Shown here: positions 1 to 5,408 of the stretch, in pieces
Numbering within the stretch: the stretch's first letter is position 1
Layout: each line of letters opens with the position of its first letter
Notes under the pieces: generated by a model
The model's input: the letters and a program-made list of their open reading frames with translations, nothing else
Database searches by the model: none
Told to the model about the DNA's origin: nothing
Translations under genes and position numbers: made by a program
Assembly: GCA_003131925.1 (NCBI GenBank)
Contig: PKWC01000042.1
Span: 1,255-14,987, forward strand
DNA: 13,733 nucleotides
Reading direction: 5' to 3'
DNA from: Alphaproteobacteria bacterium
Lineage (GTDB): Bacteria > Pseudomonadota > Alphaproteobacteria > Micropepsales > Micropepsaceae

Positions 1-956
1 TCGCGGCGGATATGCTGCTCGCGCGTGGACAGCGTGAGCACGAAACCGCGACGGCCTTCTGTGTCCACGGTTTCGCCCGCCAGGCGCCCCGGCATCTGGC
101 GGACGAATTTCTCGCGGGTCGCAAAGAGGCCGACATAGGGGCCGCCGAAATTGAGGCCGTTGCCAATCGACTGGCCTTCCGCGGCCACGATGTCCGCGCC
201 CATCGCGCCGGGCGATTCGAGCAGGCCGAGCGACACGATTTCGGTCACGACCGCGATCAGGAGGGCGCCTTTGGCGTGCGCGGCTTCCGCGACGGGGCGC
301 AGATCGCGGATAAGGCCAAACACGTCCGGGCTCTGCACGACCACGCAGGCCGTCTCCGCGTCGATCAGAGAGATGAGGTCTTCCGCGCGACCTGGCGTCA
401 GCGGCGCGCGCACGACAGTGCCGGACAGCGCGCCAAGTGTTTCGACAGTTCCGGCGTAATGAGGATGCAACCCGCCCGAAAGGATCGCCTTTGGCCGCCG
501 TGTGAGGCGCTGCGCCATCAGGACTGCTTCGGACGTCGCAGTCGACCCGTCATAGAGCGAAGCGTTCGCCACTTCCATACCGGTCAGCATCGCAACCTGG
601 GTCTGGAATTCGTAGAGGTACTGCAGCGTGCCTTGCGCGATCTCCGGCTGGTAGGGCGTGTAGGAGGTGAGGAATTCCGAGCGCTGGATAAGATGATCGA
701 CAGCAGCGGGGACATGATGGCGATAGGCACCCGCGCCGCAGAAGAACGGCACCGAGCCGGCTGCGACGTTTTTCGCGGCGAGGCGCGCAAGTGCGCGTTC
801 GACTTCGAGTTCGCCCTGATGATCGGGCAGCGCGAATGCTTCGCGCCCCACCACAGCTTCCTTCGGCACGTCGCGGAACAGCGTGTCGATGTTCGGCGCA
901 CCAATCCTGCCCAGCATCACGCGCCGGTCATCTTGTGTCAGCGGAAGATAGCGCAT
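1..956 (-). CDS. gcvPA: Glycine dehydrogenase (decarboxylating) subunit 1, partial (C-terminus off the left edge)
   Basis: This is the N-terminal half of the split P-protein of the glycine cleavage system. The PLP enzyme decarboxylates glycine and passes the aminomethyl group to the lipoyl arm of GcvH. Translating the minus strand from the ATG at 956 gives an uninterrupted 318 residues beginning MRYLPLTQDDRRVMLGRIG, the typical GcvPA N-terminus. Family-typical stretches include FFCGAGAYRHHVPAAVDHL and SYTPYQPEIAQGTLQYLYEF, with LSTREQHIRR at the window edge. Full-length GcvPA is about 445 residues, so roughly 125 are missing. The PLP lysine lies in the GcvPB partner, which I expect next beyond the left edge. 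It follows gcvH in the riboswitch-led operon, after a 192-nt gap filled by a palindromic element. The split form rather than a fused gcvP is inferred from the N-terminal sequence. Identity is secure. Confidence 0.95.
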   Translation of the reverse strand, partial: MRYLPLTQDDRRVMLGRIGAPNIDTLFRDVPKEAVVGREAFALPDHQGELEVERALARLAAKNVAAGSVPFFCGAGAYRHHVPAAVDHLIQRSEFLTSYTPYQPEIAQGTLQYLYEFQTQVAMLTGMEVANASLYDGSTATSEAVLMAQRLTRRPKAILSGGLHPHYAGTVETLGALSGTVVRAPLTPGRAEDLISLIDAETACVVVQSPDVFGLIRDLRPVAEAAHAKGALLIAVVTEIVSLGLLESPGAMGADIVAAEGQSIGNGLNFGGPYVGLFATREKFVRQMPGRLAGETVDTEGRRGFVLTLSTREQHIRR

Positions 957-992
957 CGGCCGTTACCTGATACGTGAGGAGGGACGAAACTG

Positions 993-1122
993 AGAAAGAT
1001 TTAACGCAGAGGACGCGGAGGTTTCGCGGGGGACGCGGGATAAGTAATCGCGCGCCTTTGGCGCGCAATCTCTTCTCTGCGTCCCCTGCGCTGCCTCCGC
1101 ATCATCTGAGTTAAATTCTTTT
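993..1122. repeat. Imperfect palindromic element between gcvH and gcvPA
   Basis: Two arms of about 45-50 nt are inverted relative to each other. The left arm (about 993-1040) carries TTTAAC, then GCAGAGGACGCGGAGG, then GGGGGACGCGG. The right arm (about 1073-1122), read on the minus strand, carries TTTAAC, then GATGCGGAGG, then AGGGGACGCAG, in the same order. At the centre is a perfect hairpin of 7 bp with a 3-nt loop (GCGCGCC-TTT-GGCGCGC, 1050-1066). The element fills most of the gcvH-gcvPA gap. It has no clear uridine run after it on the minus strand, so I do not call it a terminator. It may be a dispersed REP/MITE-like repeat or an intra-operon attenuating or mRNA-stabilising structure. Its arms resemble those of the element at 5271-5394. 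Confidence 0.75.
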
Positions 1123-1148
1123 CGCTGCATGAAACACCAAACTCTTGA

Positions 1149-1523
1149 TTAGAGGGACTTTACGAATTCCGTGTACTGAGCCTCGGACATCAACTTGCCG
1201 AGCTCGGATTTGTCGGCGAGGCGCATGCGGAAGAACCAGCCTTCGCCCTCGGGGTCGGCATTGATTTTCGCCGGTTCGGCGGCGAGCACCGGATTGGACT
1301 CGCTGATCTCACCGCCGACCGGTGCGTAAACCTCGCTGGCCGCCTTCACGCTCTCAACGACGGCAATCTCGCTGCCCTGCCCGACCTTTCGGCCGGCCTC
1401 CGGCAGCTCTACAAAAACAACATCGCCAAGCTGGGCCGCCGCATATTTGGTGATGCCGACGGTTGCCACGTCGCCGTCGATGCGCACCCATTCGTGCTGA
1501 TCCGTGTAGCGTACTTCGCTCAT
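1149..1523 (-). CDS. gcvH: Glycine cleavage system H protein (lipoyl carrier)
   Basis: GcvH is the small lipoylated shuttle that carries the aminomethyl group from the P-protein to GcvT and the reduced lipoyl arm to the L-protein. The 124-residue product starts MSEVRYTDQHEWV, the usual GcvH opening. It contains the lipoylation motif VVESVKAASEVYAP, with K60 as the expected lipoyl lysine, and the C-terminal GEGWFFRM strand. Length is typical for the family (about 125). I chose the ATG at 1523 because family members start at this Met. An in-frame GTG at 1532 would add MRR and overlap the gcvT stop in a GTGA, so it remains possible. In either case the gene is translationally close-coupled to gcvT, with a GGTGAG purine stretch just upstream of the ATG. 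Confidence 0.96.
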   Translation of the reverse strand: MSEVRYTDQHEWVRIDGDVATVGITKYAAAQLGDVVFVELPEAGRKVGQGSEIAVVESVKAASEVYAPVGGEISESNPVLAAEPAKINADPEGEGWFFRMRLADKSELGKLMSEAQYTEFVKSL

Positions 1524-1528
1524 TCTTC

Positions 1529-2671
1529 TCACCCCGCTTTTGAAACAGTTTCCGCGCGCTTGTAGCGATGCGGCACGAACGGCATCGGCGCCACCCGCGC
1601 CGGGAGCGGCTTCCCGCGCACGACCAGGTCGATCTCCGTGCCGTCCGCCGCGAACGCCGTCTCGACGTAACCCATGGCCACCGGCGCATTGGCGCTCGGG
1701 CCGAAACCACCGCTCGTCACCCGTCCGATGATGCGGCCCGTTTTGTCTGCAATGGCCGCGCCTTCCCGCGCAGGCGCTCTGCCCTCGGGACGAATGCCGA
1801 TGCGCTTCTCGCGCGGACCGTCTGAAAGCAATTTCAGAATTTTCTCGGCTGCGGGAAAGTCCCGGTCGGCTTTCCGTCGTTTGCCGATGGACCAGACGAG
1901 ATTCGCGCTGACAGGATCGATGTCTTCGTTCAGGTCATGCCCGTAGAGGCAGAGGCCCGCTTCCAGCCGCAGTGAATCACGGGCCCCCAGCCCGATCGGC
2001 AGCGCTTCGGGCTCGTTCAGCAACGTACGGGCGACACGCTCCGCATCGCCGGCAGCGATGGAGATTTCAAACCCGTCCTCACCTGTATAGCCGGAGCGGC
2101 TGACGATCGCGGGCGCTCCGGCGACATCCATCCGCGCGACCTTCATGAAGGTCATGTCCTTCGCGGCGGGTGCGTGGCGCGAAAGCACCTTCTCCGAAGC
2201 AGGCCCTTGCAGCGCAAGCAGCGCGCGGTCTGCATGGGGCGTGAGGGTTGCCCGGGCCTTCAGCTGCCCGGCGATATAGGCAAAATCGCCTTCCTTGGTC
2301 GCGCCATTCACCACCAGGTGCAGCGACGATTCTCCGTCAAGCCGCGCCACCATGAAATCGTCCTTGATGCCACCTTCCGGATTCAGGAGAAGTGCGTAGC
2401 GCTGTTGGCCGTCCTTCACCCCCCTCACGTCAGCAGGCGTCAGCGATTCCAGCGCCGCTGCGGGGTCATGGCCGGAAAGCGCCGCCTGCCCCATATGCGA
2501 GACGTCGAACAGCCCGGCCTGCGCGCGCGCGTGCAGATGTTCTTTCAAGATGCCGGGCTGGTAGTGAACCGGCAGTTCATAGCCTGCGAAGGGCACCATT
2601 TTGCCGCCCAACTGGATATGAAGCGCATAGAGCGGCGTTCGGCGGAGATTCTGGTTGGTCGAGTCTGACAT
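1529..2671 (-). CDS. gcvT: Glycine cleavage system T protein (aminomethyltransferase)
   Basis: GcvT transfers the methylene unit from aminomethyl-lipoyl-GcvH to tetrahydrofolate, releasing ammonia and forming 5,10-methylene-THF. The 380-residue product carries RTPLYALHIQLGGKMVPFAGYELPV (11-35), the GGIKDD motif (100-105) holding the expected catalytic Asp, SGYTGEDGFE (193-202), LGARDSLRLEAGLCLYGHDL (228-247) and a C-terminal barrel with TSGGFGPS (319-326). Length is close to E. coli GcvT (about 364). I chose the ATG at 2671. A longer in-frame reading from 2734 would start inside the P1 stem of the second glycine aptamer and adds a non-homologous Arg/Ala-rich leader. It is the first gene of the operon and lies about 50 nt downstream of the riboswitch. 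No strong Shine-Dalgarno is visible. The paralogous fold YgfZ is encoded at 9019-9834. Confidence 0.96.
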   Translation of the reverse strand: MSDSTNQNLRRTPLYALHIQLGGKMVPFAGYELPVHYQPGILKEHLHARAQAGLFDVSHMGQAALSGHDPAAALESLTPADVRGVKDGQQRYALLLNPEGGIKDDFMVARLDGESSLHLVVNGATKEGDFAYIAGQLKARATLTPHADRALLALQGPASEKVLSRHAPAAKDMTFMKVARMDVAGAPAIVSRSGYTGEDGFEISIAAGDAERVARTLLNEPEALPIGLGARDSLRLEAGLCLYGHDLNEDIDPVSANLVWSIGKRRKADRDFPAAEKILKLLSDGPREKRIGIRPEGRAPAREGAAIADKTGRIIGRVTSGGFGPSANAPVAMGYVETAFAADGTEIDLVVRGKPLPARVAPMPFVPHRYKRAETVSKAG

Positions 2672-2695
2672 GGCGGCCCGGCAAGAGGTTGGAAC

Positions 2696-2724
2696 GGCGC
2701 GCCCGGCGGACCGGAACCCGCGCC
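2696..2724 (-). promoter_or_regulatory. Possible riboswitch expression-platform hairpin
   Basis: Just after the second glycine aptamer the RNA can form a GC-rich hairpin. GGCGCG (2724-2719) pairs with CGCGCC (2701-2696), and CCGG/CCGG pair inside around a 4-nt loop. It starts within the last bases of the aptamer P1 strand, so the two could compete. No U-tract follows, so control of translation rather than termination is the more likely mechanism. This is an inference from base pairing by eye. Confidence 0.3.
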
Positions 2725-2919
2725 CCTCTGTCATCGGACCTGAGAGATTTCGCCGGCGTTGGGCCTACCCTTACACCCGGCTTACCCCTTCGGTGAGGAT
2801 GGCGTCGTCACCATCCCGCTTTCCAGAGTTTTATCTCCCCACGCGGTCCTTTTGCCTGAGAGTTTCCGGGGCGGTTGCTCCTTCGGCGCTCGTCTTTCGA
2901 CGAATCTCTCCCGCGGGGG
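2725..2919 (-). promoter_or_regulatory. Tandem glycine riboswitch (two aptamers) in the gcvT leader
   Basis: Read on the minus strand this matches the glycine riboswitch family closely. Aptamer 1 (about 2919-2837) has a CCCCCGCGG/CCGCGTGGGG P1 stem, the GGGAGAGA start, GCGCCGAAGGAGCAA, then AACTCTCAGGCAAAAGGACC. A short A-rich linker (AGATAAAA) follows. Aptamer 2 (about 2828-2725) has a CTCTG/CAGAG P1 stem, a variable GATGG-loop-CCATC hairpin, TCACCGAAGGGGTAAGCC and AATCTCTCAGGTCCGATGACAGAGG. Both aptamers keep the conserved CCGAAGG and CTCTCAGG cores. In this family glycine binding usually switches on the degradation operon, and here gcvT follows directly. A 395-nt stretch without a coding gene (2672-3066) is explained by this leader and its promoter. 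Confidence 0.96.
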
Positions 2920-2968
2920 ATCTCGCCGCCAGCGGCGCGCCTCTCGGCGGACCGTGACGTTGCGGCAC

Positions 2969-2996
2969 ATCATAGGTGGGAACGCCATTGAGTCAA
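2969..2996 (-). promoter_or_regulatory. Sigma70-type promoter of the glycine cleavage operon
   Basis: The minus strand reads TTGACT (2996-2991), a 16-nt spacer and TATGAT (2974-2969), close to the housekeeping consensus. Transcription would begin near 2962, about 43 nt before the first riboswitch aptamer and about 290 nt before the gcvT ATG. The position fits the leader exactly. It is the best promoter match seen in the window. Confidence 0.7.
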
Positions 2997-3066
2997 CGCA
3001 ACTGCCTCTCTCGGCGGTTCGCCGTTTGCGCGAGCCGTGCCGAACAAGCCTGTTGGCCGCGCCGAC

Positions 3067-3729
3067 CTACCACCGCAGCCGCCCGAGCAGCACATGGCCG
3101 AGCATGCCAACGCCGAAGACAATGACGATGATCCCCGTCACATGGGTGATGATTCGCATCACGCGCGCATCGATGCGGGCGTGCAAAAAGCCGACCACGG
3201 TGGTGAGCGTCAGCCACCACAGGGCCGAGCCGCACAACACGCCGCTGACGACAAATCCCGCCTGTGCAAGGCTCGCTCTCGCTCCCGCGACGATTCCTCC
3301 GAATCCGGTGAAGAGGGCCGCGAACGCGAAAAGCGTCGCCGGATTGGTGATCGAGATGGCAAAGGTCGAAGCAAAAGCGCGCAGGAGGGAGGAATTCCGC
3401 GGTGCATGATCGGCGGGATAGCCGATTTCTTTTCCGCGCAACGGATCGGCGAGATAGGTGTGGACGCCGAACCCCAGAAGCAGCGCGCCGCCTGCCAACT
3501 GCAGTGCCTGGGAATAGCCTTCGATCCACTGGCTGATTGCGGTCAGCCCGAAACCGACGATCGCCGCATACACGCCGTCGCCCACGGCGCCGCCAAGCCC
3601 GGACAGAAAGCCGTTCAAGGATCCGAACGCGAGTGTGCGGCGGATGCAGATCAGATTCACCGGCCCGATGGGTGCCGCGACGATGAAACCGATAACGAGA
3701 CCGGTGACGATGAGAACCAGAAAGTTCAT
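3067..3729 (-). CDS. LysE-family amino-acid/metabolite exporter
   Basis: This is a 220-residue integral inner-membrane protein of the LysE/RhtB translocator superfamily, which exports amino acids or related small molecules by a proton-coupled mechanism. It opens with MNFLVLIVTGLVIGFIVAAP and has the family motif APIGPVN (19-25), a second helix with GFLSGLGGAVGDGVYAAIVGFG, a conserved ISITNP (125-130) before a further helix, and a hydrophobic C-terminal helix around 196-215. Hydrophobic blocks suggest about six membrane segments. Length is typical (about 205-225). The start is the ATG at 3729; an upstream in-frame extension to 3810 would run into the preceding gene. The start is 28 nt after the acuI stop, so the two are probably co-transcribed. 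The exported substrate cannot be read from sequence. Confidence 0.88.
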   Translation of the reverse strand: MNFLVLIVTGLVIGFIVAAPIGPVNLICIRRTLAFGSLNGFLSGLGGAVGDGVYAAIVGFGLTAISQWIEGYSQALQLAGGALLLGFGVHTYLADPLRGKEIGYPADHAPRNSSLLRAFASTFAISITNPATLFAFAALFTGFGGIVAGARASLAQAGFVVSGVLCGSALWWLTLTTVVGFLHARIDARVMRIITHVTGIIVIVFGVGMLGHVLLGRLRW

Positions 3730-3757
3730 GCGCGGTGGGCAGCCAGCGGCAGGTTTT

Positions 3758-4750
3758 TCATTGCGCAACCTTGACCACAAGCCGGCCGCGTACCGTGCCC
3801 TCAAGAACATCTTCCGCGACTCGGGGGACTTCGTGCAGTTCGATCGTGCGCGTCATGGCGGCGAGCTTTTCCCGATCGAGATCGCGCGCAAGGCGGTCCC
3901 ATGCCTGCCGCCTTCGCGGCATTTTCATGTTAACAGATTCGATACCGAGCAGCGAAACGCCCCGTAAAATGAAAGGCGCCACGCTGGTGGGCAAATCCAT
4001 CCCTCCCGCAAGACCGCACGCCGCTACAGCTCCGCCATAACTCGTGGCGGCGATGACGTTGGCCAGTGTCTTCGAACCCACACTGTCGATGGCGGCCGCC
4101 CAGCGTTCCTTGGCGAGCATGCGCGGCTCCCCGCCATGTTCGCTGCGCGAGATGATTTCCTGCGCGCCCAGATTTTTTAGATATGCCGCTTCCGCAACGC
4201 GGCCGGTAGAAGCGATCACGCGCCAGCCGAGCTTCGACAGCAGCGCGACCGCAACCGAACCGACACCACCGGCCGCGCCCGTCACCACAACGGGCCCACT
4301 TTCCGGTTTCACACCTGTATCCTCAAGTGCAAGAACGGCAAGCATCGCCGTGTAGCCCGCCGTGCCGATTGCCATTGCCTCGGCGAAGGAAAAAGCTCCC
4401 GGAATCGGCAACAGCCATTCGCTTTTCACGCGCGCCCGTTGCGCGTAGCCGCCATAGTGCGTTTCGCCCAGTCCGAAGCCGTTGATCAGCACCCGGTCGC
4501 CGGGACGGAATGCAGAATCTTCCGACGTTGCGACCGTACCCGCGAGATCGATTCCGGGGATCATCGGAAATCGGCGCACGACTGGCGCGCGTCCGGTCAG
4601 CGCGAGAGCGTCCTTGTAGTTCATCGTCGAATACGAAACGGCGATCATGACGTTGCCGTCCATGAGATCGCCGGTCGAAAGTTCGGCGTCGTGGACCTTC
4701 TGGCCTTCGCCGTCTTTCGAAATCAGGAGAGCCCTGAAGCGGTCTGTCAT
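3758..4750 (-). CDS. acuI: Acryloyl-CoA reductase / YhdH-type quinone oxidoreductase (MDR superfamily)
   Basis: This 330-residue cytosolic, zinc-independent member of the medium-chain dehydrogenase/reductase superfamily belongs to the AcuI/YhdH group, whose characterised members reduce acryloyl-CoA to propionyl-CoA with NADPH. Visible features are the N-terminal STMNYKDALALTG (41-53), PMIPGIDLAGTV (62-73), the GDRVLINGFGLGETHYGGYAQ segment (84-104), the Rossmann nucleotide-binding motif VVVTGAAGGVGSVAVALL (154-171) and the STGR segment (181-184) likely to contact the NADPH phosphate. The C-terminus GRLVVKV is family-typical. The ATG at 4750 has a good GGAAG ribosome-binding site 7 nt upstream. 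An in-frame extension to 4900 is low-complexity and rejected. The specific substrate is inferred from family membership; a generic YhdH/YhfP oxidoreductase is the alternative. Confidence 0.88.
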   Translation of the reverse strand: MTDRFRALLISKDGEGQKVHDAELSTGDLMDGNVMIAVSYSTMNYKDALALTGRAPVVRRFPMIPGIDLAGTVATSEDSAFRPGDRVLINGFGLGETHYGGYAQRARVKSEWLLPIPGAFSFAEAMAIGTAGYTAMLAVLALEDTGVKPESGPVVVTGAAGGVGSVAVALLSKLGWRVIASTGRVAEAAYLKNLGAQEIISRSEHGGEPRMLAKERWAAAIDSVGSKTLANVIAATSYGGAVAACGLAGGMDLPTSVAPFILRGVSLLGIESVNMKMPRRRQAWDRLARDLDREKLAAMTRTIELHEVPRVAEDVLEGTVRGRLVVKVAQ

Positions 4751-4830
4751 TGGCACTTCCGGAATGTGACTGCTGCCAGAACGGCAGGCGTGTCGCGCGC
4801 GAAACACTAAGGCACAAAAATAACGCCCGC

Positions 4831-4860
4831 CGTCAAGAAGCGGCCCTTTTACAGGGGTTC
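4831..4860 (-). promoter_or_regulatory. Weak promoter candidate upstream of acuI
   Basis: On the minus strand a TTGACG (4836-4831) lies about 85 nt before the acuI ATG, but no convincing -10 element follows at 16-18 nt. The divergent 4751-4978 region must contain promoters for acuI and usg; I see no others that stand out. Confidence 0.2.
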
Positions 4861-4978
4861 CTCTCCCGGCGGACTGGACAGGGAGGGAACCGTTACCCAA
4901 ACTTTTTCCTTACGAATCTGTGCCTTCATTGGCAGCGAGAAAGGCCAAGGAAACGAAAGACGCAAAGGCGATTCACAA

Positions 4979-5242
4979 ATGCACAAGTTCGAGTTGACGC
5001 TGCAGGGCTATCGGCTGACGACCGCCGAAATTCTTTATCACATGCCGGATCATCCGACCGTGCTCCAAAGCTACATCTGGCAGGAGCTGGATATCGCGCC
5101 GAAATTTCCCATCCTCACTCGCTTTCTCTGCTTCTGGCGCGGCAATCTCGAAGGCAAGCTGCATTCGGTCCGCGTTGCTGCGCGCGGCCTCATCTCGCCC
5201 ACGGAACTGAAGCACGCCGGCTCCGAATTTACTCTGCACTAG
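4979..5242 (+). CDS. usg: Usg family protein
   Basis: The 87-residue product has the Usg signature: LQGYRLTTAEILYHMPDHP (8-26), then QSYIWQELDIAPKFPILTRFLCFWR, then LEGKLHSVRVA and a C-terminal LISPTELKHAG. The length matches the family (about 85-95). Usg is known from alphaproteobacteria, where in Caulobacter it lies upstream of trpF in a tryptophan gene cluster. It has been annotated as a possible phosphoribosylanthranilate isomerase accessory factor, but its function is not established. Here no trp gene is nearby: the neighbours are acuI (divergent) and pyrC (convergent). The ATG at 4979 is the only Met start that fits the family. Its ribosome-binding site is weak (AAGGCGA). Confidence 0.9.
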   Translation: MHKFELTLQGYRLTTAEILYHMPDHPTVLQSYIWQELDIAPKFPILTRFLCFWRGNLEGKLHSVRVAARGLISPTELKHAGSEFTLH

Positions 5243-5270
5243 GCACACGCGTTACCAACCAAAGGATTTG

Positions 5271-5394
5271 CACGCGGAGGCGCGGAGGAAAAAAGATCAC
5301 AATGGGGCAGTGAGACAGTGAGAACTATTGCGCACGACTCTTTCCTCACCGTCTCATCGTGAACCATTTTTTCGCGCCTCCGCGCCTCCGCGTG
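5271..5394. repeat. Palindromic repeat element between usg and pyrC
   Basis: An 18-nt perfect inverted repeat, CACGCGGAGGCGCGGAGG at 5271-5288 and its complement at 5377-5394, bounds a loop of about 88 nt. The complementarity continues imperfectly inward (A-run against T-run, then ATCACAATGGGGCAGTGAGAC against TTCACGATGAGACGGTGAGG). A direct CAGTGAGA/CAGTGAGA duplication (5309-5322) lies in the loop. On the plus strand the right arm is followed by a run of six T (5401-5406), so it could terminate usg transcripts. It sits between two convergent genes, the usual place for REP-like or MITE-like elements, and shares the ACGCGGAGG arm motif with the element at 993-1122. Confidence 0.75.
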
Positions 5395-5406
5395 GAATAG
5401 TTTTTT
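5377..5406 (+). terminator. Possible rho-independent terminator for usg
   Basis: The descending arm of the palindrome is followed by GAATAG and six T residues. The stem is strong but the loop is long (about 88 nt before inner pairing), so this is only a candidate and pairing of the inner arms would be needed for efficient termination. Confidence 0.35.
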
Positions 5407-5408
5407 GT

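Noticed and set aside
12..977. A 321-codon open frame on the plus strand at the left edge
   Set aside because: It is antisense to gcvPA, whose minus-strand translation matches the family along its whole length; the plus frame is Arg/His-rich and resembles no protein I know.
2672..2734. A 21-residue N-terminal extension of GcvT
   Set aside because: It would start inside the P1 stem of the second glycine aptamer, is Arg/Ala-rich, and has no counterpart in GcvT proteins.
4751..4900. A 50-residue N-terminal extension of the acuI product
   Set aside because: The ATG at 4750 has a good ribosome-binding site and matches the family start; the extension has no family similarity.
4941..4972. AAGGCCAAGG-ACGCAAAGGCG stretch before usg as a third repeat copy
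   Set aside because: It loosely resembles the arms of the palindromes but has no inverted partner nearby.
4750..5313. A 187-codon plus-strand open frame overlapping usg
   Set aside because: It runs through usg in another frame and is rich in Arg and Gln typical of GC-rich frame shadows; usg is the recognisable family.
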